Below are positions 1 through 6,436 of a stretch of DNA of 8,847 bases, one piece after another. Source of the DNA: JBBSVE01 sp038233815 (GTDB taxonomy: Bacteria > Pseudomonadota > Alphaproteobacteria > Rhodobacterales > Rhodobacteraceae); assembly GCA_038233815.1 (NCBI GenBank), contig JBBSVE010000121.1:1-8847 (forward strand), given 5' to 3'. Position numbers and translations under genes: made by a program. The notes under the pieces were generated by a model that saw only the letters and a program-made list of their open reading frames with translations, was not told the origin of the DNA and ran no database searches. How positions within the stretch are numbered: the stretch's first letter is position 1; the number at the start of each line of letters is the position of its first letter.

Positions 1-71
1 ACCAGCCATTTCGCCAGCGTGCCCTCCTCCATGGTGGGCGAGAGGGCGGGCATCAGGATCTCGGTTGCCAT
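1..71 (-). CDS. pdhB: Pyruvate dehydrogenase E1 beta subunit, N-terminal fragment (lipoyl domain start)
   Basis: Only the first 23 codons and 2 bases are in the window; the gene runs off the left edge. The peptide begins MATEILMPALSPTMEEGTLA, which is the opening of a biotinyl/lipoyl domain. In alphaproteobacteria both E1-beta (PdhB) and E2 (PdhC) can start this way. The position directly after pdhA favours PdhB, whose lipoyl domain precedes the transketolase-like E1-beta domains. The start is supported by an AGGGGG ribosome binding site that overlaps the pdhA stop codon, and the 12-bp spacing to pdhA indicates one operon. E1-beta pairs with PdhA to decarboxylate pyruvate with thiamine diphosphate and pass the acetyl group to lipoate. 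The alternative, E2, cannot be excluded from this fragment alone. Confidence 0.85.
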   Translation of the reverse strand, partial: MATEILMPALSPTMEEGTLAKWL

Positions 72-83
72 GGTCTATCCCCC

Positions 84-1073
84 TCAGGCGTAAATGTCGG
101 TCCAGAGCTCGTCGAGCGCCGGTTCCGGGCTGTCCTTGGCGAACTCGGCGGCGGCGTTGACGATCGCCTTGATTTCCTTGTCCGCGGCCTTCAGCTCATC
201 CTCCGACGCGTGCCCGCCTTGCAGAAGGAGGTCGCGGACATGCTCGATCGCGTCCTTTTCGGCGCGGATCTTGTCGACCTCCTCACGCGTGCGATATTTC
301 GCGGGGTCCGACATCGAGTGGCCGCGATAGCGATAGGTGTTCATTTCCAGAATGTAGGGCCCGTCGCCCGCCCGGCAGACCGCTATGGCTTTTTCCGTCG
401 CGGCCTTCACGGCCAGCACGTCCATGCCATCCACCGCCTCGCCCTTGATCCCGTAGGCAGCGCCCCGCTCCCACAGGCTGGGGGACTTGGTGGAGCGTTT
501 CATGCTCGTGCCCATGGCATACTGGTTGTTCTCGATCACGAAAATCACAGGCAGGTTCCAGAGTTCGGCCATGTTGTAGGCTTCATAGACCTGACCCTGA
601 TTGGCAGCACCGTCGCCGAAATAGGTGAAGGTCACATTGTCGGTGCCGTTGTATTTGTCGGCGAACGCGAGGCCGGCGCCGATCGGTACCTGCGCCGCGA
701 CGATGCCGTGGCCGCCGTAGAAATGCTTTTCCTTGGAGAACATGTGCATCGAGCCGCCCTTGCCCTTGGAATAGCCCCCCTCGCGCCCGGTCAGTTCCGC
801 CATGACGCCCTTGGGGTCCATGCCGCAGGCCAGCATGTGGCCGTGGTCGCGGTAGGATGTGACGCGCTTGTCGCCCTCCTTCGCCGCTGCCTCTATCCCC
901 ACGACAACCGCCTCCTGCCCGATATAGAGGTGACAGAAGCCGCCGATCAGGCCCATCCCGTAAAGCTGGCCCGCCTTCTCCTCGAAACGTCGGATCAGCA
1001 GCATCTCGCGGTAATAGTGGAGAAGGTCTTCCTTGGAAGTGTTCGAGCCTGCGGGTGACGCACTCGTTGCCAT
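84..1073 (-). CDS. pdhA: Pyruvate dehydrogenase E1 component, alpha subunit
   Basis: A 329-residue protein of the usual length for bacterial heterotetrameric-type E1-alpha. It catalyses the thiamine-diphosphate-dependent decarboxylation of pyruvate in the cytosolic pyruvate dehydrogenase complex, together with PdhB. The thiamine-diphosphate motif is intact: GDG at residues 153-155 and the closing NN at 182-183. The conserved active-site loop YRYRGHSMSDP is at 248-258, matching the loop phosphorylated in mitochondrial homologues. GFCHLYIGQEA at 45-55 is another family signature. The start at 1073 is supported by a GGAGG-like site (complement of 1082-1086) with an 8-base spacer. pdhB begins 12 bp downstream. 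The upstream gap holds an 18-bp dyad and G-homopolymers, which may bear on regulation. No missing motif or frame damage is seen. Confidence 0.97.
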   Translation of the reverse strand: MATSASPAGSNTSKEDLLHYYREMLLIRRFEEKAGQLYGMGLIGGFCHLYIGQEAVVVGIEAAAKEGDKRVTSYRDHGHMLACGMDPKGVMAELTGREGGYSKGKGGSMHMFSKEKHFYGGHGIVAAQVPIGAGLAFADKYNGTDNVTFTYFGDGAANQGQVYEAYNMAELWNLPVIFVIENNQYAMGTSMKRSTKSPSLWERGAAYGIKGEAVDGMDVLAVKAATEKAIAVCRAGDGPYILEMNTYRYRGHSMSDPAKYRTREEVDKIRAEKDAIEHVRDLLLQGGHASEDELKAADKEIKAIVNAAAEFAKDSPEPALDELWTDIYA

Positions 1074-1114
1074 CGGGACGGCCTCCAGCTTGAGGGGTAT
1101 CGGGCGGAAAGAAG

Positions 1115-1132
1115 TAGTTCAGCGGTAAACTA
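1115..1132. promoter_or_regulatory. Candidate operator dyad upstream of pdhA
   Basis: The 18-bp stretch TAGTTCAGCGGTAAACTA is an imperfect palindrome in which 7 of 9 half-site positions are symmetric about a central CG. It lies 42-59 bp upstream of the pdhA start codon. A central CG with GTT/AAC arms resembles LacI-family operators. A weak promoter could overlap it: on the minus strand TTGTTT (1150-1155), a 17-bp spacer, then TAGTTT (1127-1132), each matching only half of the sigma-70 consensus. The dyad is seen directly; its use as an operator is inference. Confidence 0.4.
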
Positions 1133-1238
1133 GATCGGGGTTTTAGGGAAAACAAGCGGAAGCTGCGGGGGGGCTTTTCTTCGCGGGGGGGGGAGTATGG
1201 GGAGGGCGGGAGCCTCCGGCGGGGATATTTAGGGACAG

Positions 1239-1272
1239 AAAAAGGTGATTGGGGGGGGGCGCGGTGCCCCCC
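1239..1272 (-). terminator. Possible intrinsic terminator after the cyclophilin pair
   Basis: On the minus strand, just after the 1278 stop, there is a 7-bp all-GC stem, GGGGGGC-ACCGC-GCCCCCC (1254-1272), with a 5-base loop. A run of five T (1239-1243) follows only 10 bases beyond the stem. The stem is strong, but the U-run is short and displaced, so this is an imperfect Rho-independent terminator at best. Confidence 0.4.
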
Positions 1273-1277
1273 GGCGG

Positions 1278-1845
<568 letters not shown>

Positions 1846-1853
<8 letters not shown>

Positions 1854-2352
1854 CAGCGGCCACCTTGACCGATATCATGCGGTCGGGCTGTGCCGGCGGT
1901 TCGCCCCGCGCGATGGCATCGACATGCTCCATCCCGCCAATCACGCGGCCGTAGACGGTATACTGGCCATTGAGGAAGCTGTTGTCCTTGAAGTTGATGA
2001 AGAACTGCGAATTTGCCGAATTCGGAGTCGAGGAGCGGGCCGCGCCGATCGTTCCCCGTTCGTGCGGGAGCTTGGAGAACTCCGCCGGGAGATCGTCGTG
2101 CTTCGACCCACCGGTGCCCGCGCGCCCGATGTTGAAGTCCTTTTCCATGTTGCCGTTGGCCACGTCGCCGGTTTGCGCCATGAAGCCGTCGATCACGCGG
2201 TGGAATGCCACGTTGTCATACTCGCCTGCGCGGGCGAGCGCCTTCATCCGCTCCACATGCTTTGGAGCCACGTCGGGCAGAAGCTCCACCGTCACCGTGC
2301 CGCCCTTCAGTTCGATGAGGATAGTGTTCTCCGGGTCCTTGATCTCGGCCAT
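1846..2352 (-). CDS. Cytosolic cyclophilin-type peptidyl-prolyl cis-trans isomerase
   Basis: A 168-residue cyclophilin without a signal peptide, close to the length of bacterial PpiB, so a cytosolic prolyl isomerase is expected. The catalytic block FHRVIDGFMAQTGD is at 50-63 (Arg52, Phe57, Gln60) and SANSQFFINF is at 112-121. Both blocks are nearly identical to those in the exported paralogue immediately downstream, suggesting an old tandem duplication followed by gain or loss of a signal peptide. The start at 2352 is set by AGGAG (complement of 2359-2363) six bases upstream. The gene diverges from pgk across a 119-bp gap. It is first in an apparent two-gene operon. Confidence 0.93.
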
Positions 2353-2471
2353 CTGACGCTCCTATGCTTTTTCCAGTCGTGCAGAACCTAGTGGCGGACC
2401 CGGGGATTGGAAAGGGCAGCACCCTTTTCGGGCGGGTTCCGGCTTTTGCGGAAACGGAAAGGAAGCGGATC
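2353..2471. promoter_or_regulatory. Divergent control region between cyclophilin operon and pgk
   Basis: This 119-bp gap must hold promoters for both directions, but I see no convincing -35/-10 pair on either strand. Toward pgk there are two small hairpins that could fold in its leader: AAAGGG/CCCTTT (2411-2427, 5-base loop) and TTCCG/CGGAA (2437-2453, 7-base loop). Both are short enough to be chance. An in-frame upstream extension of pgk runs through this gap (2364-2471), but it carries no recognisable Pgk sequence. Confidence 0.4.
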
Positions 2472-3665
2472 ATGCGGACCAAGGGGCTCGACTATCTCGA
2501 CATGGCGGGGAAGACCGTCCTCATGCGGGTCGATCTGAACGTGCCGACGGATGGGGGCCGCGTGACCGATGCCACGCGGATCGGGGCGGTGGCGCCCTCG
2601 ATCCTGCGGGTGCTGGAAAAGGGCGGGCGGCCCGTGCTTCTGGCGCATTTCGGCCGGCCGAAGGGCGCGCCCGATCCGGCCATGAGCCTCCGCATCGTCG
2701 TGCCGGCGCTGGAGGCCGCGCTCTCCGGTCACCGGGTGATCTTTGCCGAGGATTGCATCGGGGCTGCGGCGAAGACCGCGATTGCCGGGATGGAGCCGGG
2801 GGACGTGGTCCTGCTGGAGAATACGCGCTTCCATGCCGGTGAGGAGAAGAATGATGCGGAGCTTGCCGCGGGGATGGCCTCGCTCGGCGATCTTTATGTC
2901 AATGACGCCTTTTCTGCCGCGCACCGGGCGCATGCCAGCACGGAGGGGATCGCGCATCTGCTGCCCCATGCGGCGGGGCCATTGATGCAGGCGGAGCTTG
3001 CGGCGCTCGATGCGGCGCTCGGGACGCCTGCGCGGCCGCTGGTAGCCGTGGTGGGGGGGGCCAAGGTGTCGACGAAGCTGGAGGTGCTGGCCAACCTCGT
3101 GGGCCGCGTCGATCATCTGGTGATCGGCGGCGGCATGGCGAACACGTTCCTCAGCGCGCAGGGCATCGAGATCGGCACGTCGCTGGCCGAGCGGGATATG
3201 GCCGATACGGCGCGCGACATCCTTGCCCGTGCCAAGGACGCCGATTGCCGGATCCACCTGCCGCTCGACATCGTCGTGGCCCGGGAGTTCAAGGCAGGCG
3301 CCCTGTCGGAGACGCTTGCGGTGGAGCAGTGTCCGAAGGACGCGATGATCCTCGACGCGGGACCGGGCACGGTGGCGGCACTGGCGGATGTGTTCGGCGA
3401 GGCGCGCACGCTGATCTGGAACGGACCCCTCGGCGCGTTCGAGATCGCGCCTTTCGACGCCGCCACCACCGCCGCGGCGCAGGAGGTGGCGCGACTGACG
3501 CAGGCGGGGCGCCTCACGTCCGTCGCGGGGGGCGGGGACACGGTCGCCGCACTCAACAAGGCGGGGGTGGCGCAGGACTTCTCCTTCATCTCCACCGCCG
3601 GGGGGGCGTTTCTGGAATGGATGGAGGGGAAAACCCTGCCCGGCGTCGCGGCGCTGCACGACTGA
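2472..3665 (+). CDS. pgk: Phosphoglycerate kinase
   Basis: A 397-residue cytosolic enzyme that interconverts 1,3-bisphosphoglycerate plus ADP with 3-phosphoglycerate plus ATP in glycolysis and gluconeogenesis. The length is standard for bacterial Pgk. Visible motifs, in order: the RVDLNVP signature (19-25), HFGRP (59-63) and ENTRF (116-120) in the substrate-binding N-domain, GGAKVSTK (195-202), NGP (317-319), and GGGDT (353-357) with STAGGA (374-379) in the nucleotide-binding C-domain. I chose the ATG at 2472 because AAAGGAAG at 2458-2465 precedes it at six bases. A start 108 bases upstream would add 36 residues without Pgk similarity. Two G-homopolymers sit in glycine codons (3053-3060 and 3600-3606). 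fba follows 87 bp downstream on the same strand. Confidence 0.97.
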   Translation: MRTKGLDYLDMAGKTVLMRVDLNVPTDGGRVTDATRIGAVAPSILRVLEKGGRPVLLAHFGRPKGAPDPAMSLRIVVPALEAALSGHRVIFAEDCIGAAAKTAIAGMEPGDVVLLENTRFHAGEEKNDAELAAGMASLGDLYVNDAFSAAHRAHASTEGIAHLLPHAAGPLMQAELAALDAALGTPARPLVAVVGGAKVSTKLEVLANLVGRVDHLVIGGGMANTFLSAQGIEIGTSLAERDMADTARDILARAKDADCRIHLPLDIVVAREFKAGALSETLAVEQCPKDAMILDAGPGTVAALADVFGEARTLIWNGPLGAFEIAPFDAATTAAAQEVARLTQAGRLTSVAGGGDTVAALNKAGVAQDFSFISTAGGAFLEWMEGKTLPGVAALHD

Positions 3666-3683
3666 TCGCCACTCTTCCCGTTA

Positions 3684-3701
3684 GCGCAACCATTCTTGCG
3701 C
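3684..3701 (+). other. Perfect hairpin in the pgk-fba gap
   Basis: GCGCAA-CCATTC-TTGCGC forms a perfect 6-bp stem with a 6-base loop, starting 19 bases after the pgk stop and ending 51 bases before the fba start. No T-run follows, so it is not a standard intrinsic terminator. It could attenuate, stabilise the pgk 3' end, or mark a processing point between pgk and fba. The left arm also overlaps GTTAGCGCAAC, which loosely resembles a LacI-family operator. The structure is seen; its role is not known. Confidence 0.4.
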
Positions 3702-3752
3702 CGCGCCGCGCGAGCCCCTAACCCTTGCCCGTCCATACAGTCAGGAGACGAC

Positions 3753-4682
3753 ATGCGCACGACCGAAGCCGTCCAGAAGATCCTCTCCCACTACGAAGGC
3801 GAGACGCCCGGCGTCAAAGGCCAGCTGGCCCGCATCCTGATGGAGGGCAAGCTCGGCGGCACCGGCAAGGTCATCATCCTGCCCGTCGATCAGGGGTTCG
3901 AGCATGGTCCCGCGCGCAGTTTTGCCGCCAATCCGGCCGGCTACGATCCGCACTATCACTACCAACTCGCCATCGACGCGGGGATGAGCGCCTATGCAGC
4001 CCCTCTGGGTCCGCTTGAGGCGGGCGCTGACACGTTTGCGGGCCAGATCCCCACAATTCTGAAGGTCAACTCCGCCAACTCCCTGATGTCGGACTCGGCG
4101 GGCAAGGATCAGGCCGTCACTGCCTCGGTGGACGATGCGTTGCGGCTTGGTTGTGCAGCCATCGGCTTCACGATCTATCCCGGCTCGGACGCGCAGATCG
4201 GGATGTTCGAGGAGATCGTGGCGATGCGCAAGGAGGCGGCGGCCAAAGGCGTGGCGACCGTGATTTGGTCCTATCCGCGCGGCGAGGCCATCTCCAAGTA
4301 CGGTGAGACGGCGATCGACGTAGCGGCCTATGCGGCCCATATCGCGGCACTGATCGGTGCGCATATCATCAAGATCAAGCTTTCCACCGACCATCTGATG
4401 CTGGCCGAGGCGAAGAAGGTCTACGAGACCCAGAAGATCGAGATCGCGAGCCAGGCCGACCGGGTGCGCCATTGCGTGCAGGCCTGCTTTGCCGGGCGGC
4501 GGATCGTCGTATTCTCGGGCGGGGCGGCGAAGGGGACCGACGCGGTCTTTGCCGACGCGCGTGCGATCCGTGAGGGTGGCGGCAACGGGTCGATCATCGG
4601 GCGGAATTCCTTCCAGCGGCCCCGCGCCGAGGCGCTGGAGATGCTGGGCAAGCTGGTGGACATCTACAAGGACGGCGTCTGA
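3753..4682 (+). CDS. fbaB: Class I fructose-bisphosphate aldolase, archaeal-type (FbaB/DhnA family)
   Basis: A 309-residue TIM-barrel aldolase of the DeoC/FbaB type that uses a Schiff-base lysine rather than zinc. It cleaves or forms fructose-1,6-bisphosphate from dihydroxyacetone phosphate and glyceraldehyde-3-phosphate in the cytosol. Signatures seen: LPVDQGFEHGP (43-53), the IYPGS segment (141-145), IIKIK (205-209) with Lys207 the likely Schiff-base residue by position, and the phosphate-binding strands VVFSGGAAKG (252-261) and SIIGRNSF (280-287). The start at 3753 follows AGGAGA (3743-3748). An in-frame extension to 3696 would add 19 residues from the gap. The gene follows pgk, consistent with co-regulation of glycolysis/gluconeogenesis. 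Related DhnA-type enzymes such as LsrF are alternatives, but the metabolic context favours Fba. Confidence 0.9.
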   Translation: MRTTEAVQKILSHYEGETPGVKGQLARILMEGKLGGTGKVIILPVDQGFEHGPARSFAANPAGYDPHYHYQLAIDAGMSAYAAPLGPLEAGADTFAGQIPTILKVNSANSLMSDSAGKDQAVTASVDDALRLGCAAIGFTIYPGSDAQIGMFEEIVAMRKEAAAKGVATVIWSYPRGEAISKYGETAIDVAAYAAHIAALIGAHIIKIKLSTDHLMLAEAKKVYETQKIEIASQADRVRHCVQACFAGRRIVVFSGGAAKGTDAVFADARAIREGGGNGSIIGRNSFQRPRAEALEMLGKLVDIYKDGV

Positions 4683-4689
4683 TCGGGTT

Positions 4690-4737
4690 TTGCACGGGCG
4701 ACAGATCGGGGATTCCCTTGGCCCGTCGTCTGTGCAA
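4690..4737 (+). other. Long RNA hairpin after fba
   Basis: As plus-strand RNA, 4690-4702 (TTGCACGGGCGAC) pairs without interruption with 4725-4737 (GTCGTCTGTGCAA). This gives 13 bp including two G-U pairs, with a 22-base loop that contains a small GGG-ATT-CCC stem. The G-U pairs become mismatches on the other strand, so the structure is oriented with fba. It starts eight bases after the fba stop. No U-run follows, so it may be a 3'-end stabilising or processing hairpin, or a weak terminator before the ftsB-like gene. Confidence 0.5.
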
Positions 4738-4781
4738 TCCTCACGCCAAGCCCCCGCGATGAGGGGCAGGGGCAACGCACG

Positions 4782-5084
4782 ATGAGCACGAAAAAGACCC
4801 GGCCCGCGATCGCCACGCTGATGCTGATACTGCTCGTCGTGACGCTTGGCGGATATTTTACTTTTGCCGCCGTTCAGGGCGATTTCGGCGTCTTCCGGCA
4901 GGTCGAGCTTGCGGCCGAAACGCGCGACCTTACCGCCTCGCGGGATGCGCTGAAGGCGGAACTTTCGCGGATGCAGAATCTGACGCGGCGCCTGTCGGAC
5001 AGCTATCTCGACCTCGATCTGCTCGACGAACAAGCGCGGGACGTTCTGGGCTACCTGCGCGGCGATGAGGTCGTAATCCGCTGA
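4782..5084 (+). CDS. ftsB: FtsB/DivIC-like septum formation initiator protein
   Basis: A 100-residue bitopic membrane protein with a short basic N-terminus (MSTKKTR) facing the cytoplasm and one transmembrane helix at about 8-30. A GDFG turn (33-36) and a coiled-coil-like segment at about 39-72 follow. The C-terminal block DLDLLDEQARDVLGY (77-91) is typical of alphaproteobacterial septum formation initiator proteins. By family, it would join FtsL and FtsQ in the FtsQLB subcomplex that activates septal wall synthesis. The start at 4782 is preceded by CAGGGGC (4767-4773). It lies 99 bp after fba on the same strand, and a hairpin occupies that gap. In my recollection, relatives often carry this gene just before pdhA; here pdhA is about 3.7 kb away and reversed. 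Orthology to E. coli FtsB is inferred from architecture. Confidence 0.85.
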   Translation: MSTKKTRPAIATLMLILLVVTLGGYFTFAAVQGDFGVFRQVELAAETRDLTASRDALKAELSRMQNLTRRLSDSYLDLDLLDEQARDVLGYLRGDEVVIR

Positions 5085-5135
5085 TCTTCACGCAGTGCTT
5101 GAGGATTGTAGCGTAACTATCCAATTTGGCTGACG

Positions 5136-6377
5136 TTATTCCACGACGATCATCGCATGACGCTTGCGTCCCGCGGTCAGTTTCACCGGGCCCGCAAGCT
5201 CCAGCACAGCAGCCGCATCCGTGACCACGCGGTCGTCGATCCGCGCGCCGCCTTCCGCGATCAGGCGCTTGGCATCCTTGCCCGATTTCGCGAGCCCCGC
5301 GCGGACGAACAGCGACGCCACCGTCAGCCCCTCCCGCACTTCGGCGGCCGTGACGGTAAAGGTGGGAAGGTCCGCCCCGGTCCCGCCATGCTCGAACACC
5401 TCGCGCGCCGTCGCCTGCGCCGCCTCCGCCGCGTCCGCCCCGTGGCAGAGCGTCGTCACGGCATTGGCGAGCACCGCCTTGGCCGCATTGATCTCCGCCC
5501 CGCCGAGCGCGCCCAGACGGTCGCATTCCTCCACGTCGATCTCAGTATAGAGCTTCAGGAACCGGCCCACGTCGGCGTCGGTCGTGTTGCGCCAGAACTG
5601 CCAGAACGCATAGGGCGACAGCATGTCCGCATTCAGCCAGATCGCGCCAGCGGCCGATTTGCCCATCTTGCGCCCGTCGCTCGTGGTCAAAAGCGGCGTC
5701 GTCAGACCGAAGACGGGCCGGTCCAGAACCCGCCGCGTGAGGTCGATCCCGTTCACGATGTTGCCCCACTGGTCCGACCCGCCCATCTGCAACAGGCAGC
5801 CCTGACGGCGGTTCAGTTCCAGAAAGTCGTAGGCCTGCAGGATCATGTAGTTGAATTCGAGAAAGCTCAGGCTCTGCTCCCGGTCCAGTCGCGACTTTAC
5901 GCTCTCGAACGACAGCATCCGGTTGATCGAGAAATGCTGCCCGATGTCGCGCAGGAAGCCGAGGTAGTTGAGCCCGTCGAGCCAGTTCGCGTTGTCGAGC
6001 ATCAGCGCGTCCGTGGGTGCATCCCCGAAGGTGACATAGGCGGAGAACACCGCCCGGATCCCCGCGATGTTGGCGTCGATCTGGTCTGCCGACAAAAGCG
6101 GCCGCTCGTCCGCGCGAAACGAGGGATCGCCGACCTTGGTGGTCCCGCCGCCCATCAGCACGATGGGCCTGCCGCCGGTCTTCTGGAGCCAGCGCAGCAT
6201 CATGATCTGGATCAGCGAGCCGACATGGAGGCTTTTCGCCGTCGCGTCGAAGCCGATATAGCCCGGCACCACACCGCGCACCAACGCCTCGTCCAGCCCC
6301 TGCCAGTCGGTGCAATCGGCTACAAATCCGCGTTCTCTCATCACATGGAGGAAGTCCGATTTCGGATGGTAGGTCAT
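5136..6377 (-). CDS. tyrS: Tyrosyl-tRNA synthetase
   Basis: A 413-residue class I aminoacyl-tRNA synthetase that activates tyrosine with ATP and charges tRNA-Tyr in the cytosol. Visible parts: GYIGFDAT (39-46), the HIGH-type motif HVGS (51-54), the tyrosine-pocket block QMGGSDQWGNI (197-207), and the KMSKS-type loop GRKMGKS (235-241). An S4 RNA-binding domain fills about 350-413. The length fits bacterial TyrS. I chose the ATG at 6377 because family members begin with a similar MTYHPKSDF. A strong candidate promoter lies at 6408-6436, inside the region that a longer in-frame start at 6476 would translate. No clear Shine-Dalgarno sequence precedes this ATG. The gene converges on ftsB (51 bp between stops) and diverges from anmK. 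Confidence 0.96.
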   Translation of the reverse strand: MTYHPKSDFLHVMRERGFVADCTDWQGLDEALVRGVVPGYIGFDATAKSLHVGSLIQIMMLRWLQKTGGRPIVLMGGGTTKVGDPSFRADERPLLSADQIDANIAGIRAVFSAYVTFGDAPTDALMLDNANWLDGLNYLGFLRDIGQHFSINRMLSFESVKSRLDREQSLSFLEFNYMILQAYDFLELNRRQGCLLQMGGSDQWGNIVNGIDLTRRVLDRPVFGLTTPLLTTSDGRKMGKSAAGAIWLNADMLSPYAFWQFWRNTTDADVGRFLKLYTEIDVEECDRLGALGGAEINAAKAVLANAVTTLCHGADAAEAAQATAREVFEHGGTGADLPTFTVTAAEVREGLTVASLFVRAGLAKSGKDAKRLIAEGGARIDDRVVTDAAAVLELAGPVKLTAGRKRHAMIVVE

Positions 6378-6407
6378 GGCGCGCCCGTGCTTAAAGTGAT
6401 GCTGCGG

Positions 6408-6436
6408 CGTATAGCGGGGGGCAGAGGTGGCGTCAA
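6408..6436 (-). promoter_or_regulatory. Sigma-70-type promoter for tyrS
   Basis: On the minus strand TTGACG (6431-6436; 5 of 6 consensus positions) is separated by exactly 17 bp from TATACG (6408-6413; 4 of 6). Transcription should begin near 6400, giving a leader of about 24 bases before the tyrS ATG at 6377. The -35 hexamer falls within anmK codons 2-4, so the promoter overlaps the start of the divergent gene. This is the best-matching promoter I could find in the window. Confidence 0.65.

Noticed and set aside
2388..3659. A 423-codon open frame antisense to pgk
   Set aside because: It mirrors pgk codon structure in a high-GC genome, is Arg/His/Pro-rich without domains, and pgk is unmistakable on the other strand.
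4759..4785. Eight-codon upstream ORF (MRGRGNAR) ending in TGA that overlaps the ftsB ATG
   Set aside because: The ATGA overlap is tempting for translational coupling, but the segment also contains the GGGG ribosome binding site for ftsB and nothing supports its own initiation.
3741..5033. A 430-codon open frame antisense to fba and ftsB
   Set aside because: It spans two recognised genes and their gap, has no motif, and its composition is that of a GC-driven shadow.
5103..5122. Imperfect palindrome between the ftsB and tyrS 3' ends, considered as a bidirectional terminator
   Set aside because: Only six pairs with an internal mismatch and no T-run on either side.
5655..5675. KMGKS instead of KMSKS in TyrS
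   Set aside because: Variation in this loop is normal in bacterial TyrS, so it is not a defect.
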